Shown here piece after piece: positions 1 to 6,678 of a DNA stretch of 7,412 bases. Under the pieces are notes generated by a model, which worked only from the letters and a program-made list of their open reading frames with translations, was not told the origin of the DNA and made no database searches. This DNA comes from an uncultured Clostridium sp. Its GTDB lineage: Bacteria; Bacillota; Clostridia; TANB77; CAG-508. The stretch covers positions 1-7,412 of the forward strand of contig USCV01000051.1 of NCBI GenBank assembly GCA_900553225.1. The letters run 5' to 3'. The position numbers and the translations under genes are program-made. Position 1 is the stretch's first letter. Every line of letters begins with the position of its first letter.

Positions 1-16
1 ATTAAATTTTAAAACA

Positions 17-56
17 ACAAGCTTATATATATAAAATATTTTATATATAAGATTGT
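17..56 (-). terminator. AT-rich hairpin after cysE, possible terminator
   Basis: About 24 bases past the cysE stop lies an inverted repeat. The arms at 22-31 and 42-51 are perfect, and ACAA (17-20) pairs with TTGT (53-56) across one mismatch. On the minus strand the hairpin is followed by TGTTTTAAAATTT, a weak U-rich tail. The core stem is almost entirely A-T, so it would be a weak terminator. The position right after a gene supports the call; composition alone could also produce it. Confidence 0.4.
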
Positions 57-79
57 CCCCTTGAATAATAAAAAATCAT

Positions 80-605
80 CTACCTTTTAATAACTCTACT
101 TGCAGGTACACCAACAACTGTAACATTATCATCTGTAGAATCAAGTACTACAGTTCCAGCTCCAATTTTTACATGACTACCAATTTTTATTGGGCCGAAG
201 GACTTTTGAACCAGCACCAATAAGTACATCATCTCCTACATCAGGATGTCTTTTATATTTATCTTTTCCAGTTCCTCCTAAAGTAACTTGATGATAAATT
301 GTACAATCATTACCAACAGTTGCAGTTTCTCCAATTACAATTCCCATTCCATGATCAATAAACAACCTCCTTCCAATTTTGGCTCCTGGGTGAATTTCAA
401 TCCCTGTAAAAAATCTTGCAATTTGAGAAATTACTCTTGCAATAAAAAATAATTTATGGTTATAAAAGAAGTGTGCTATTCTATAAAAAACAAGTACATG
501 AAATCCTGGATATAGAATAATTACTTCTAATATATTTCTTGCAGCTGGGTCTTTCTTTTTTATATTTTCAGCATCTTCATATAATTCTTTAAGAATTTTA
601 ATCAC
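80..605 (-). pseudogene. cysE: Serine O-acetyltransferase, frameshifted near the 3' end
   Basis: CysE moves an acetyl group from acetyl-CoA to L-serine, giving O-acetylserine for cysteine synthesis in the cytoplasm. A short helical N-terminal region (about residues 1-65) is followed by left-handed beta-helix hexapeptide repeats. Visible family motifs are IEIHPGA (69-75), DHGMGIVIGE (84-93, with His85 in the catalytic position) and TLGGTGKDKYKRHP with His120. Glu70 stands where the E. coli enzyme has Asp143; this is usual for the Gram-positive type. The start is GTG at 605 with AAAGGA 9 nt upstream. An extra base near 197 (G on the plus strand) ends the frame after 142 residues with a stop at 177. 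Removing it restores a typical tail (hexapeptide coil, then VVGVPASRVIKR) to a stop at 80-82, giving 174 aa, the usual length for this type. No other lesion is seen, so this is a very recent mutation or a sequence error. No cysK is in view. Confidence 0.85.
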
Positions 606-686
606 AAAATCAATTCCTTTCTCACATAAGTCTCAATATATTTTATGTTTTTAACTAATTTTATGATACAAAATATATTTTTTTAC

Positions 687-725
687 ATTATATAATTTAT
701 ATAGAATTTAATAAAAAATATTCAA
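687..725 (-). promoter_or_regulatory. Possible weak cysE promoter
   Basis: The 128 bases between the intron end and cysE are nearly pure A+T. Two overlapping readings are possible: TTGAAT (725-720) with TATAAA (701-696) at 18 nt, or a lone TATAAT at 692-687. Neither is decisive in such composition. No T-box or S-box leader elements are visible. cysE could also be reached by readthrough from mutS across the intron. Confidence 0.25.
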
Positions 726-733
726 AGTTATTA

Positions 734-807
734 ATAGGGTAGAGAAATAACAAAATTATTATTGTCCCTCCCATTGCACCGTACGTACGGGTCTCGTATA
801 CGGCACT
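734..807 (-). ncRNA. Group II intron domains V and VI
   Basis: Domain V is at 806-776 on the minus strand. GTGCCGTA pairs with TACGGTGC over 8 bp (two G-U), a CG bulge follows, and the distal helix TACG/CGTA closes a 5-nt loop. The CCGTA...CGTACGG signature is that of the catalytic triad hairpin. Domain VI runs 772-737: GGG, AGGGA and AATAATAA pair with CCC, TCTCT and TTGTTATT, leaving an unpaired A at 740 as the likely branch point. Branch point to the proposed 3' splice site (after 734) is 7 nt, the usual distance, and the intron ends in AT. Confidence 0.8.
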
Positions 808-824
808 ACATTTATATAGTTTAA

Positions 825-1422
825 TTACAAACTACTAAGATAATATTCCAAAGGATTGACCAAACCGGGTCTTTCCTTTGTTTTTATATTTAAAACTCTT
901 GGATTTAAGATAAAGTTAACCACATTCATACTACATCTTTTATACCAACCTAGTCTTGCATTAGCAACTTTAAATATTTCTTCTTCGTTAAATCCATTTC
1001 TGAATTTGTTGTTTATTTTATTAAGATTTGTATATATTGTTTTTGGCTTCTTCCATTGTTTTATAATAATTACTCTTACTTTATGTCTTAGCCAAGTTTC
1101 ATATTCTTCCATGAACACTTCCATATTTCCTATTGTTGATGCTTTTACTAATCCATTATCCCTGCTCTAAGAAATAATCGAATTAAATGTAGGGTATGAC
1201 TATCATTTAGATATTCTAAGGCTTTCTCTATTGCTAAATGGCAACTTCTATTTGGTCTAAATCCATATGAATTATTGCTAAATATATTTTCATATATTGG
1301 TATTAGTTTCTGGGCTATTGCTTGTTGTATTACTCTGTCTACAACTACCGGTATTAATCTCTTCAATTAATTTCATTTAGTTTGTTGCTCCTCTCTCTAT
1401 TCATAAATTTATTCAAGAACAT
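825..1422 (-). pseudogene. ltrA: Group II intron reverse transcriptase/maturase remnant
   Basis: The intact protein would be a maturase and reverse transcriptase for the surrounding intron. Pieces in order: a short N-terminus from about 1422-1363 that ends in a stop (AAGGAG at 1428-1423 would suit a TTG at 1416); an RT segment at 1366-1148 with IPVVVDRVIQQAIAQKL and SYGFRPNRSCHLAIEKAL (RT motif 2), then LIRLFLRAGIMD; and the C-terminal maturase domain X at 1124-825 (TWLRHKVRVIIIKQWKKPKT, then ANARLGWY). The N-terminal RT0-RT1 part, the segment after YLND, and everything between STIG and the domain X entry are missing, so the catalytic YADD motif is gone. The fragments lie in different frames. 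No HNH endonuclease is present, as expected for class C. Roughly 200 residues remain of about 450-480. It cannot be an active reverse transcriptase. Confidence 0.88.
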
Positions 1423-1889
1423 CTCCTTACTCTTCATCAAATTAGAATTACGATTTCTAATTATATTGATTATCCCTCATTTCAGATTACTTGAACATTG
1501 CTTATAGTGATTTGCACTATATAAACATTAAGTCCTTTAGTATTATCTCTAATACCTACTATGACCTCAGCTGACTCCCTAACTATTTGCTTTTTATTGC
1601 ACATATTTCTATGCGTTAGGGTCTCCCAGGGTAAGACATTAATCTTTCATTCCACAACCTCTTGATTTACTATTTTGGTTATACGTTTACCTTTTGGATT
1701 TTGATTTGATATGCAATCTTATCCTCCTCATAGCCTTTATTATCAAGTTTCTGTTCGTAGGCTCAAAATTTTGCTACCCCACTTCCTTCATCCCAACATT
1801 ACTGTTTTCGACTTGTGGTTCACTACACTTGGCGGTAAATACCTGTGGCTGGACTTTCACCAGCAAGATTAATGCCATGCCTGTCACAC
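1423..1889 (-). ncRNA. Group II intron 5' ribozyme part (domains I-III, start of IV)
   Basis: These 467 bases between mutS and the ORF remnant hold the 5' ribozyme domains and no gene. The order of recognisable class C landmarks is kept: GTGTGACAGGCATGG at the 5' end, the GCTGG/CCAGC hairpin with a GGTGAAAGTCC loop, a GAAGGAAG block near 1790, TTGCATATCAAATCAAA near 1709, and TCTTACCCTGGGAGACCC near 1635. I compared these with the Oceanobacillus iheyensis class C intron from memory, not by alignment. No large loss is evident here, unlike in the ORF. Confidence 0.7.
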
Positions 1890-1896
1890 ATATTAA

Positions 1897-1924
1897 GCAG
1901 GTTAAATATTTTTATTTAACCTGC
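1897..1924 (-). terminator. mutS transcription terminator hairpin
   Basis: A perfect 12-bp inverted repeat (GCAGGTTAAATA at 1897-1908 with its complement at 1913-1924) and a 4-nt loop starts 11 bases past the mutS stop. On the minus strand the stem is followed by TTAATAT and then directly by the 5' end of the intron. The U-tract is therefore very short, either by nature or because the insertion separated it from its downstream part. This hairpin is the likely target structure of the intron. Confidence 0.75.
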
Positions 1925-1935
1925 CCCTTTATTTT

Positions 1936-4548
1936 TTATTCCATTTTTTCTTTTATTCTCATTAATGTATTTAATGCATCTATTGGTGTTAATTCATTTA
2001 TGTTTATTTTATCAATTTCTTGTGCTATTTCTGCAAGTTTATAATTAAATAAATCAAATTGTCCATTTACTGCTTTTTTATCTTCTTTTTCTTTTACTTT
2101 TTGATTTATTAAATTTTTTCTTTCTAAACTTTTTAATATTTCATTTGCCCTTTTTGTAACATTTTGTGGAACCCCAGCGAGTTTTGCAACATGCACACCA
2201 TAGCTTTCGTCTGTACCACCTTCTACAATTTTCCTTAAGAAAATTATATCTTCGCCTTTTTCTTTTACAGCAATAGAATAGTTTTTCACTCCTTCTAATT
2301 TACTTTCAAGTTCTGTTAGTTCATGATAGTGTGTTGCAAATAAAGTTTTTGCTCCACATTTTTCTTTATCAGATATATATTCTGCTACTGCCCAAGCAAT
2401 AGAAAGTCCATCATATGTTGAAGTTCCTCTTCCTATTTCATCTAATATAACAAGACTATTTTTTGTTGCCTCTCTTAAAATTGTAGCAACTTCCATCATT
2501 TCTACCATAAAAGTACTTTGTCCCATACTTAGGTCATCTGAAGCACCTACTCTAGTAAAGATTTTATCTACCACTCCAATTTTAGCAGAACTTGCTGGTA
2601 CGAAACTTCCAATTTGAGCCATTAATGTGATTAAAGCAACCTGTCTCATGTAAGTTGATTTTCCAGCCATATTAGGACCTGTTATTATTGCAAGTCTATT
2701 ATTTTGTGTATCTAAATACGTATCATTTTGAACAAAGCTTCCAGCTTGCAACATTTTTTCAATTACTGGATGTCTTCCATCTTTTATATCTATTTCTCCA
2801 CCATTATCTACAATTGGCATAACATAATTTTGTTCTTCTGCAACTGTTGCTAGAGAACATATTACATCTAAAGTTGCAATTATATTGGCTGATTTTTGAA
2901 TTCTATGGATTTGCTCTTCAATTTTTCCTCTAATTTCAACAAAAGTATTATATTCTAATGTTACTACTTTTTCTTCTGCTCCTAAAATCTGATTTTCAAG
3001 GTTTTTGAGTTCTTCAGTAACATATCTTTCACAGTTTGTAAGTGTTTGTTTTCTTATATATCTGTCTGGTACTTGAGATAAATTTGATTTAGTAACTTCA
3101 ATAAAATACCCAAACACCTTATTAAATCCAACTTTTAAACCTTTTATTCCTGTTTTTTCTTTTTCTTCTGATTCTAAATTGATAATCCACGTTTTTCCTT
3201 CTGTTGTTGCTTTTTTTAATTTATCTATTTCTTCATTATAGCCTAATTTTATTAATTCTCCTTCTTTTATTGTAATTGGTGGCTCATCTACAATAGATTT
3301 CTCTATTAATTCATAAATATCTTGTAAAGTATCTAACTCCTCATATAATCCAGTTAAATATGTTGAGTTTACATTTGATAAGATTTTCTTGATTTCTGGT
3401 AACTGTTTTGCAGAGTTTTTAAGCGATATTAGATCTCTTCCATTCGCACTTCCATATGAAATCTTAGCTGCTAATCTTTCTATATCATATACTTTTTTTA
3501 AATTCTCTATAATTTCACCTTTTAGTATAATATTTTCTTTTAGCTCTTTAACCGCTTCTAGCCTTTTATTAATTTCACTTGAATCTATCAGTGGGTCATT
3601 TATCCATCTTCTAAGTAATCTTCCTCCCATTGAAGTTGATGTTTTATCTAGCACCCAAAGAAGAGTTCCTTTTTTAGTTTTGTCTCGCATTTTTTCTATT
3701 AATTCTAAATTTCTTCTTGCATTTACATCAAGTGCCATATATTTAGTTGTTTCATACACTTTAATTCTATGAATATGATCAAGTTTCGTTTTTTGAGTAT
3801 CGTTTAAATACCTAAGAAGTCCATTTATAGCACAAACCATTACCGCTTTTTCTTTTAAGTTTTTTATTTTTTCATTTTTTTCATTTATAAAGTCATAATT
3901 TAACTCTAAATTATCAAACTCTTCTATAAAATTCGATTCATCCTGTTTTGAAATATATAAATCAAATCTTTCTTTTATTTTTGCTATCTCTTGCGAAGAA
4001 GAAGTCATCATATCATTTGCAATTATTTCTGCAGGTGAAAATCTAGAAATTTCATCTAATAGTTTTGGAAAATTATTAGTATCTTTAATTTCTGATGCAT
4101 AAAAATCTCCTGTTGATATATCACAAATTGCAATTCCAAAGAAAATTCCTGTTTTAAATATTGACATTATGTAGTTGTTTTTCTTTTCTTCTAGCAAATT
4201 TGATTCCATAACAGTTCCAGGCGTTACAACTCTTATTACATCTCTTTTTACTATTCCCTTTGCTTGTTTAGGATCTTCTAATTGCTCACAAATTGCCACT
4301 TTGTAACCTTTTCCAATTAATTTTGCAATATAATTGTCTGCTGCATGATATGGAATTCCACACATTGGTGCCCTTTCTTCTTGTCCACAATCTTTGCCTG
4401 TTAAAGTTAATTCAAGTTCTCTTGAGACTGTTATTGCATCATCAAAAAACATTTCATAAAAGTCTCCTAAACGATAAAATAAAATACTATCTTTATATTT
4501 ATTTTTTGTATCTAAATAATGCTGCATCATTGGCGAAAATTCTGCCAT
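1936..4548 (-). CDS. mutS: DNA mismatch repair ATPase MutS
   Basis: MutS finds base mismatches and small loops in new DNA and starts their repair. The protein of 870 aa has the usual length and domain order. The N-terminal mismatch-binding domain carries GDFYEMF with Phe30 and Glu32 of the F-x-E motif. The connector, lever and clamp domains fill the middle. The C-terminal ABC-type ATPase has Walker A GPNMAGKST (624-632), Walker B LVILDEIGRG (Asp703, Glu704) and FATHYHEL. The open frame begins at 4554, but GGAGG at 4560-4556 is only 1 nt from that ATG and 7 nt from the ATG at 4548, so the protein most likely begins MAEFSPMMQHYL. It lies 22 bases after miaB with no promoter between, so the two are co-transcribed. 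mutL, a frequent neighbour in Clostridia, does not follow. The frame is intact. Confidence 0.97.
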   Translation of the reverse strand: MAEFSPMMQHYLDTKNKYKDSILFYRLGDFYEMFFDDAITVSRELELTLTGKDCGQEERAPMCGIPYHAADNYIAKLIGKGYKVAICEQLEDPKQAKGIVKRDVIRVVTPGTVMESNLLEEKKNNYIMSIFKTGIFFGIAICDISTGDFYASEIKDTNNFPKLLDEISRFSPAEIIANDMMTSSSQEIAKIKERFDLYISKQDESNFIEEFDNLELNYDFINEKNEKIKNLKEKAVMVCAINGLLRYLNDTQKTKLDHIHRIKVYETTKYMALDVNARRNLELIEKMRDKTKKGTLLWVLDKTSTSMGGRLLRRWINDPLIDSSEINKRLEAVKELKENIILKGEIIENLKKVYDIERLAAKISYGSANGRDLISLKNSAKQLPEIKKILSNVNSTYLTGLYEELDTLQDIYELIEKSIVDEPPITIKEGELIKLGYNEEIDKLKKATTEGKTWIINLESEEKEKTGIKGLKVGFNKVFGYFIEVTKSNLSQVPDRYIRKQTLTNCERYVTEELKNLENQILGAEEKVVTLEYNTFVEIRGKIEEQIHRIQKSANIIATLDVICSLATVAEEQNYVMPIVDNGGEIDIKDGRHPVIEKMLQAGSFVQNDTYLDTQNNRLAIITGPNMAGKSTYMRQVALITLMAQIGSFVPASSAKIGVVDKIFTRVGASDDLSMGQSTFMVEMMEVATILREATKNSLVILDEIGRGTSTYDGLSIAWAVAEYISDKEKCGAKTLFATHYHELTELESKLEGVKNYSIAVKEKGEDIIFLRKIVEGGTDESYGVHVAKLAGVPQNVTKRANEILKSLERKNLINQKVKEKEDKKAVNGQFDLFNYKLAEIAQEIDKININELTPIDALNTLMRIKEKME

Positions 4549-4555
4549 CTTCATT

Positions 4556-4562
4556 CCTCCTC
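4556..4562 (-). promoter_or_regulatory. mutS ribosome binding site
   Basis: GAGGAGG (4562-4556) lies 7 nt before the ATG at 4548 and only 1 nt before the ATG at 4554. The 50-aa gene, the Cys-rich gene and miaB also show a 7-nt spacing. This selects 4548 as the start of mutS. Confidence 0.8.
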
Positions 4563-4570
4563 ACATCTTG

Positions 4571-5959
4571 CTATTTGCATATTTCCCCTTTTAAGTACCA
4601 CATATGTTCTGATATTATATTCATTTTCACAATGTTTCCAATTAAAGTTTCTTCTCCTTCAAAATTTACAACTTTATTTGTATCAGTTCTTCCTGTTAAA
4701 ATATTGCTATTTGTCTTGCTCTTTCCTTCAACTAAAACATTTTGCTGTGTTCCAATGTATTTTTTATTGTTTAATTCTATTTGACTTTCTACTAGTGCTT
4801 TTAGTCTATTAAATCTTTCATGTTTTATTTCTTCTGGAACTTGATTTTCCATTTTATCCGCTGGTGTTCCAACTCTTCTTGAGTATATAAACATAAATAC
4901 CTGTTCAAAGCAGACCTTTCTTACAACATCTAAAGTATCTTCAAAATCTGCTTGTGTTTCTCCTGGAAAACCTACTATAATATCTGTTGAAAATTCAACA
5001 TCTGGAATTTTCGCTTTCATTCTTTCTACTAAATTTAAATATTGTTCTTTTGTGTATTTTCTATTCATTGTTTTTAATACTCTACTACTTCCAGATTGTA
5101 GTGGCAAATGAATAATCTTGCATACTTTTTGACAGTCTCTAATTGCATCTATTACATCATCTGTAAAATCTTTCGGATGTGGAGAAACAAAACGTATTCT
5201 TTCAATCTTCTCTATTTTATTTATTTCTCTTAAAAGTTCTGAAAACTTGTAGATTCCTAGATTTCCGTTTCCTTTATATGAATTAACATTTTGTCCTAAT
5301 AATGTTACTTCTTTGTAGCCCTCTTCACTTAATTGTTTTACTTCGTTAATAATATCTTCTGGATCTCTGCTTCTTTCTCTTCCTCTAACATAAGGTACGA
5401 TACAATATGTACAAAAGTTGTTGCAACCATTCATTATTGTTACAGATGCCTTTATCTTATCGTTTCTTTTTATTGGTAATCCTTCAATTACTTCACCATC
5501 TATATCTAAAATATCTTCTATTCTTTTTTCTTCTAAAATGACTTTATATAAATCTTCTGGAAATTTATGTAGGGTATGTGTTCCAAAAATCAAATCAAAG
5601 AACGGATAACTTTTTCTTAGCTTTTCTTGTATATGTTTTTCCTGCATCATGCAACCACCAATTGCTATAATAGTTCCTCTCTTTTCTTTTATTTTTTTTA
5701 CCTCCCCAAGTTTGCCAAATAACTTATCTTCAGCATTTTCTCTTACACAGCATGTATTAAATACTACTAAGTCTGCTTCTTCTAATGTATTAGTTTTATT
5801 ATATCCCATTTTTTCTATCATTCCACATATTTTTTCTGAATCATTTTCGTTTAGCTGACAGCCCATTGTTAATATAAAATATTTTAAATTTTTTCCTTCG
5901 TTTATTTTATTTACTTTTTCTAAATAGTTTGATTCATTAATTTTTTCTATTTTATTCAC
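4571..5959 (-). CDS. miaB: tRNA-2-methylthio-N6-dimethylallyladenosine synthase MiaB
   Basis: MiaB is a radical-SAM methylthiotransferase that adds a methylthio group to i6A37 of tRNAs reading UNN codons, aiding codon-anticodon pairing. The N-terminal MTTase domain holds Cys34 (TMGCQLNEND), Cys70 (NTCCVRENAE) and Cys103 (GGCMMQEK), which bind the auxiliary 4Fe-4S cluster. The radical-SAM core has NGCNNFCTYC with the C-x3-C-x2-C cysteines 179, 183 and 186. A C-terminal TRAM domain, from about residue 385, binds tRNA. An ATG at 5980 opens the frame, but it has no ribosome binding site and lies at the predicted transcript start. GTG at 5959 has GGAGG 7 nt upstream, giving 462 aa. Miscalling to the related MtaB is unlikely given the CMMQEK and CNNFCTYCIVPYVRGRERSR sequences. 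It is first in an operon with mutS. Confidence 0.96.
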   Translation of the reverse strand: MNKIEKINESNYLEKVNKINEGKNLKYFILTMGCQLNENDSEKICGMIEKMGYNKTNTLEEADLVVFNTCCVRENAEDKLFGKLGEVKKIKEKRGTIIAIGGCMMQEKHIQEKLRKSYPFFDLIFGTHTLHKFPEDLYKVILEEKRIEDILDIDGEVIEGLPIKRNDKIKASVTIMNGCNNFCTYCIVPYVRGRERSRDPEDIINEVKQLSEEGYKEVTLLGQNVNSYKGNGNLGIYKFSELLREINKIEKIERIRFVSPHPKDFTDDVIDAIRDCQKVCKIIHLPLQSGSSRVLKTMNRKYTKEQYLNLVERMKAKIPDVEFSTDIIVGFPGETQADFEDTLDVVRKVCFEQVFMFIYSRRVGTPADKMENQVPEEIKHERFNRLKALVESQIELNNKKYIGTQQNVLVEGKSKTNSNILTGRTDTNKVVNFEGEETLIGNIVKMNIISEHMWYLKGEICK

Positions 5960-5966
5960 TTTTATT

Positions 5967-5971
5967 CCTCC
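5967..5971 (-). promoter_or_regulatory. miaB ribosome binding site
   Basis: GGAGG (5971-5967) is followed by 7 nt and GTG at 5959. It lies inside the frame opened by the ATG at 5980, so a protein begun at that ATG would read through it. This and the promoter position favour the GTG start. Confidence 0.8.
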
Positions 5972-5981
5972 AATTTCCATA

Positions 5982-6000
5982 CTATTTTATGATAAAATAG
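5982..6000. promoter_or_regulatory. Perfect 19-bp palindrome over the miaB -10 box
   Basis: The sequence CTATTTTAT-G-ATAAAATAG is a perfect 9-1-9 inverted repeat that fully covers the -10 hexamer of the miaB promoter. A 7-1-7 core with one central base is the arrangement bound by Fur/PerR-type repressors, but the bases do not match a known box closely. An A/T-only dyad can arise by chance in DNA of this composition, so operator function is inferred only. Confidence 0.4.
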
Positions 6001-6012
6001 GCTTTTTTTCAA
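5984..6012 (-). promoter_or_regulatory. miaB-mutS operon promoter
   Basis: TTGAAA (6012-6007), a 17-nt spacer and TAAAAT (5989-5984) make a good vegetative sigma promoter. Transcription would begin near 5977, giving a leader of about 18 nt before the GTG start. The hexamers and spacing are the same as those of the rpmE promoter. Confidence 0.7.
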
Positions 6013-6033
6013 GTGATTTAAATTTATTTATGC

Positions 6034-6080
6034 AAAAAAATAACCAAAGCCTATTTCACATTTGTGAATTTTAGCTTTGG
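6034..6080 (-). terminator. Terminator of the Cys-rich gene
   Basis: CCAAAGC (6080-6074) pairs with GCTTTGG (6050-6044), and the inner arms TTCACA/TGTGAA (6068-6063, 6060-6055) close the top. On the minus strand TTATTTTTTT follows (6043-6034). This is a strong Rho-independent terminator 11 bases past the stop, and it separates this gene from miaB. Confidence 0.88.
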
Positions 6081-6091
6081 TCTTTCCAATA

Positions 6092-6565
6092 TTATCTACC
6101 TCTTTCTTTTTTGTAATTGTTGCATTTACCTACAACACATGCATCGCAATTAGTACCAAAAGTTTCGTATCCTTGTTCAATAAAATCAAGAATTTCAATT
6201 CCTTTTCCAAATTTCCGAACTTTTTCGCAACCTCCTTCTTCCTCTGATGCTGCCGACATTTTTTCACACGTACAAAATGTTGACGCACATTGGTGTTTTC
6301 CAAACATTGTACTTCCGACAAGGTTTGTATTTTTAGGAATTTGGGTCCAATACAATTTTCCATCATGTTTCAAAACAAATGATGGTATTCCCTCATCACG
6401 TATTTTAGACAACTTGTCCTTTGTTACTTGCTTTAAGATAAAGTCCTGAAATTTTCTTCCAATAATTCGATCGCCTTCCAAACTAACCTCCATCAAAGTT
6501 AAAACCAATATTTTTCCTACCGATGTTCCTCTTAAGCTTGGATTTTTAAATACTGTTGTTGCCAT
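6092..6565 (-). CDS. Unrecognised protein with cysteine-rich C-terminal half
   Basis: I do not recognise this 157-aa protein. The first 90 residues hold no cysteine, no membrane span and no signal peptide; they read like a compact soluble fold (KILVLTLMEVSLEGDRIIG, later KHDGKLYWTQIPKNTN). The rest holds two cysteine groups: H91-x-C93-x4-C98-x-C100-x12-C113, and C140-x2-C143-x4-C148 near the end, separated by a helical stretch (GIEILDFIEQGYETFG). Such spacing suggests metal (zinc or iron-sulfur) binding or a redox role, by inference only. The open frame begins at 6616, but AAGGAG (6578-6573) lies 7 nt before the ATG at 6565, so I start there (MATTVFKNPS). It has its own promoter and terminator, so it is a one-gene unit between rpmE and miaB. 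The frame is intact and codon use resembles its neighbours, so it is very probably a real gene. Confidence 0.85.
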   Translation of the reverse strand: MATTVFKNPSLRGTSVGKILVLTLMEVSLEGDRIIGRKFQDFILKQVTKDKLSKIRDEGIPSFVLKHDGKLYWTQIPKNTNLVGSTMFGKHQCASTFCTCEKMSAASEEEGGCEKVRKFGKGIEILDFIEQGYETFGTNCDACVVGKCNNYKKERGR

Positions 6566-6626
6566 ACTGACTCTCCTTTTTTGATAATACTGGCGAGATA
6601 TAAATCTCATTTTCAATGTTCTTTTA

Positions 6627-6640
6627 AGTACAACTGTACT
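6627..6640. promoter_or_regulatory. 14-bp palindrome at the start of the Cys-rich gene's leader
   Basis: AGTACA-GT-TGTACT (minus strand) is a perfect 6-2-6 inverted repeat lying just past the expected transcription start near 6643. Its mixed composition makes chance less likely than for the A/T-only dyads nearby. A 2-nt loop is too tight for an RNA hairpin of full length, so a DNA operator fits better than a leader structure. Confidence 0.4.
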
Positions 6641-6649
6641 ATAAATTAT

Positions 6650-6678
6650 ATATTAACACTTTATGTTAATATTGTCAA
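6650..6678 (-). promoter_or_regulatory. Promoter of the Cys-rich gene
   Basis: TTGACA (6678-6673), a 17-nt spacer and TAATAT (6655-6650) give a near-consensus vegetative promoter. The TATAAT-like alternative at 6651-6646 would leave 21-22 nt and is less likely. The leader to the ATG is about 78 nt. The promoter begins only 15 bases past the stem of the rpmE terminator. Confidence 0.75.

Larger units (their letters stand above)
734..1889 (-). mobile_element. Group II intron, class C, with internally deleted ORF
   Basis: This is a retroelement whose RNA folds into a self-splicing ribozyme. The 5' end is GTGTG (1889-1885, matching the GUGYG consensus), followed by domain I sequence of the class C type, including a stem capped by GGTGAAAGTCC around 1861-1848 and GTCTTACCCTGGGAGACCC around 1636-1618. 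Domain V (806-776) and domain VI (772-737) mark the 3' end, which I place at about 734. The element sits 7 nt past the mutS terminator hairpin and in the same orientation; class C introns are known to insert after terminator stems. Length is about 1156 nt, where intact relatives with an ORF run near 1.8-2 kb; the shortfall is explained by deletions in the ORF inside domain IV. The ribozyme ends look intact, but the element cannot make its own working maturase. It could splice or move only with a maturase supplied from elsewhere. Confidence 0.88.

Noticed and set aside
606..733. T-box or S-box riboswitch before cysE
   Set aside because: The gap is 128 bases of nearly pure A+T with no conserved T-box core sequence and no terminator/antiterminator pair.
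776..806. Domain V hairpin read as a transcription terminator or repeat
   Set aside because: It has the CCGTA/TACGG signature with a CG bulge and no T-tract, and it is followed by a domain VI fold. This fits group II domain V, not a terminator.
856..1170. Plus-strand open frame of 104 codons
   Set aside because: It is antisense to the maturase domain X remnant, and the hydrophobic translation is what the complement of a Lys/Asn-rich frame gives.
1694..2044. Plus-strand open frame of 116 codons across the intron 5' end and the mutS end
   Set aside because: It overlaps the end of mutS and the terminator and ribozyme sequence on the other strand, has no convincing ribosome binding site and no recognisable protein. 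It is an antisense shadow.
3389..4812. Several plus-strand frames opposite mutS and miaB
   Set aside because: All lie antisense to well-supported genes, and none shows domain features or translation signals.
6130..6449. Alternative frames on both strands overlapping the Cys-rich gene
   Set aside because: The 6565-6092 frame has a ribosome binding site, promoter and terminator in register. The overlapping frames have none of these.
6650..6672. Dyad read as a Rex site
   Set aside because: Rex half-sites are oriented TTGTTAA-n4-TTAACAA. Here the TTAACA and TGTTAA arms are in the opposite order, so the match fails.
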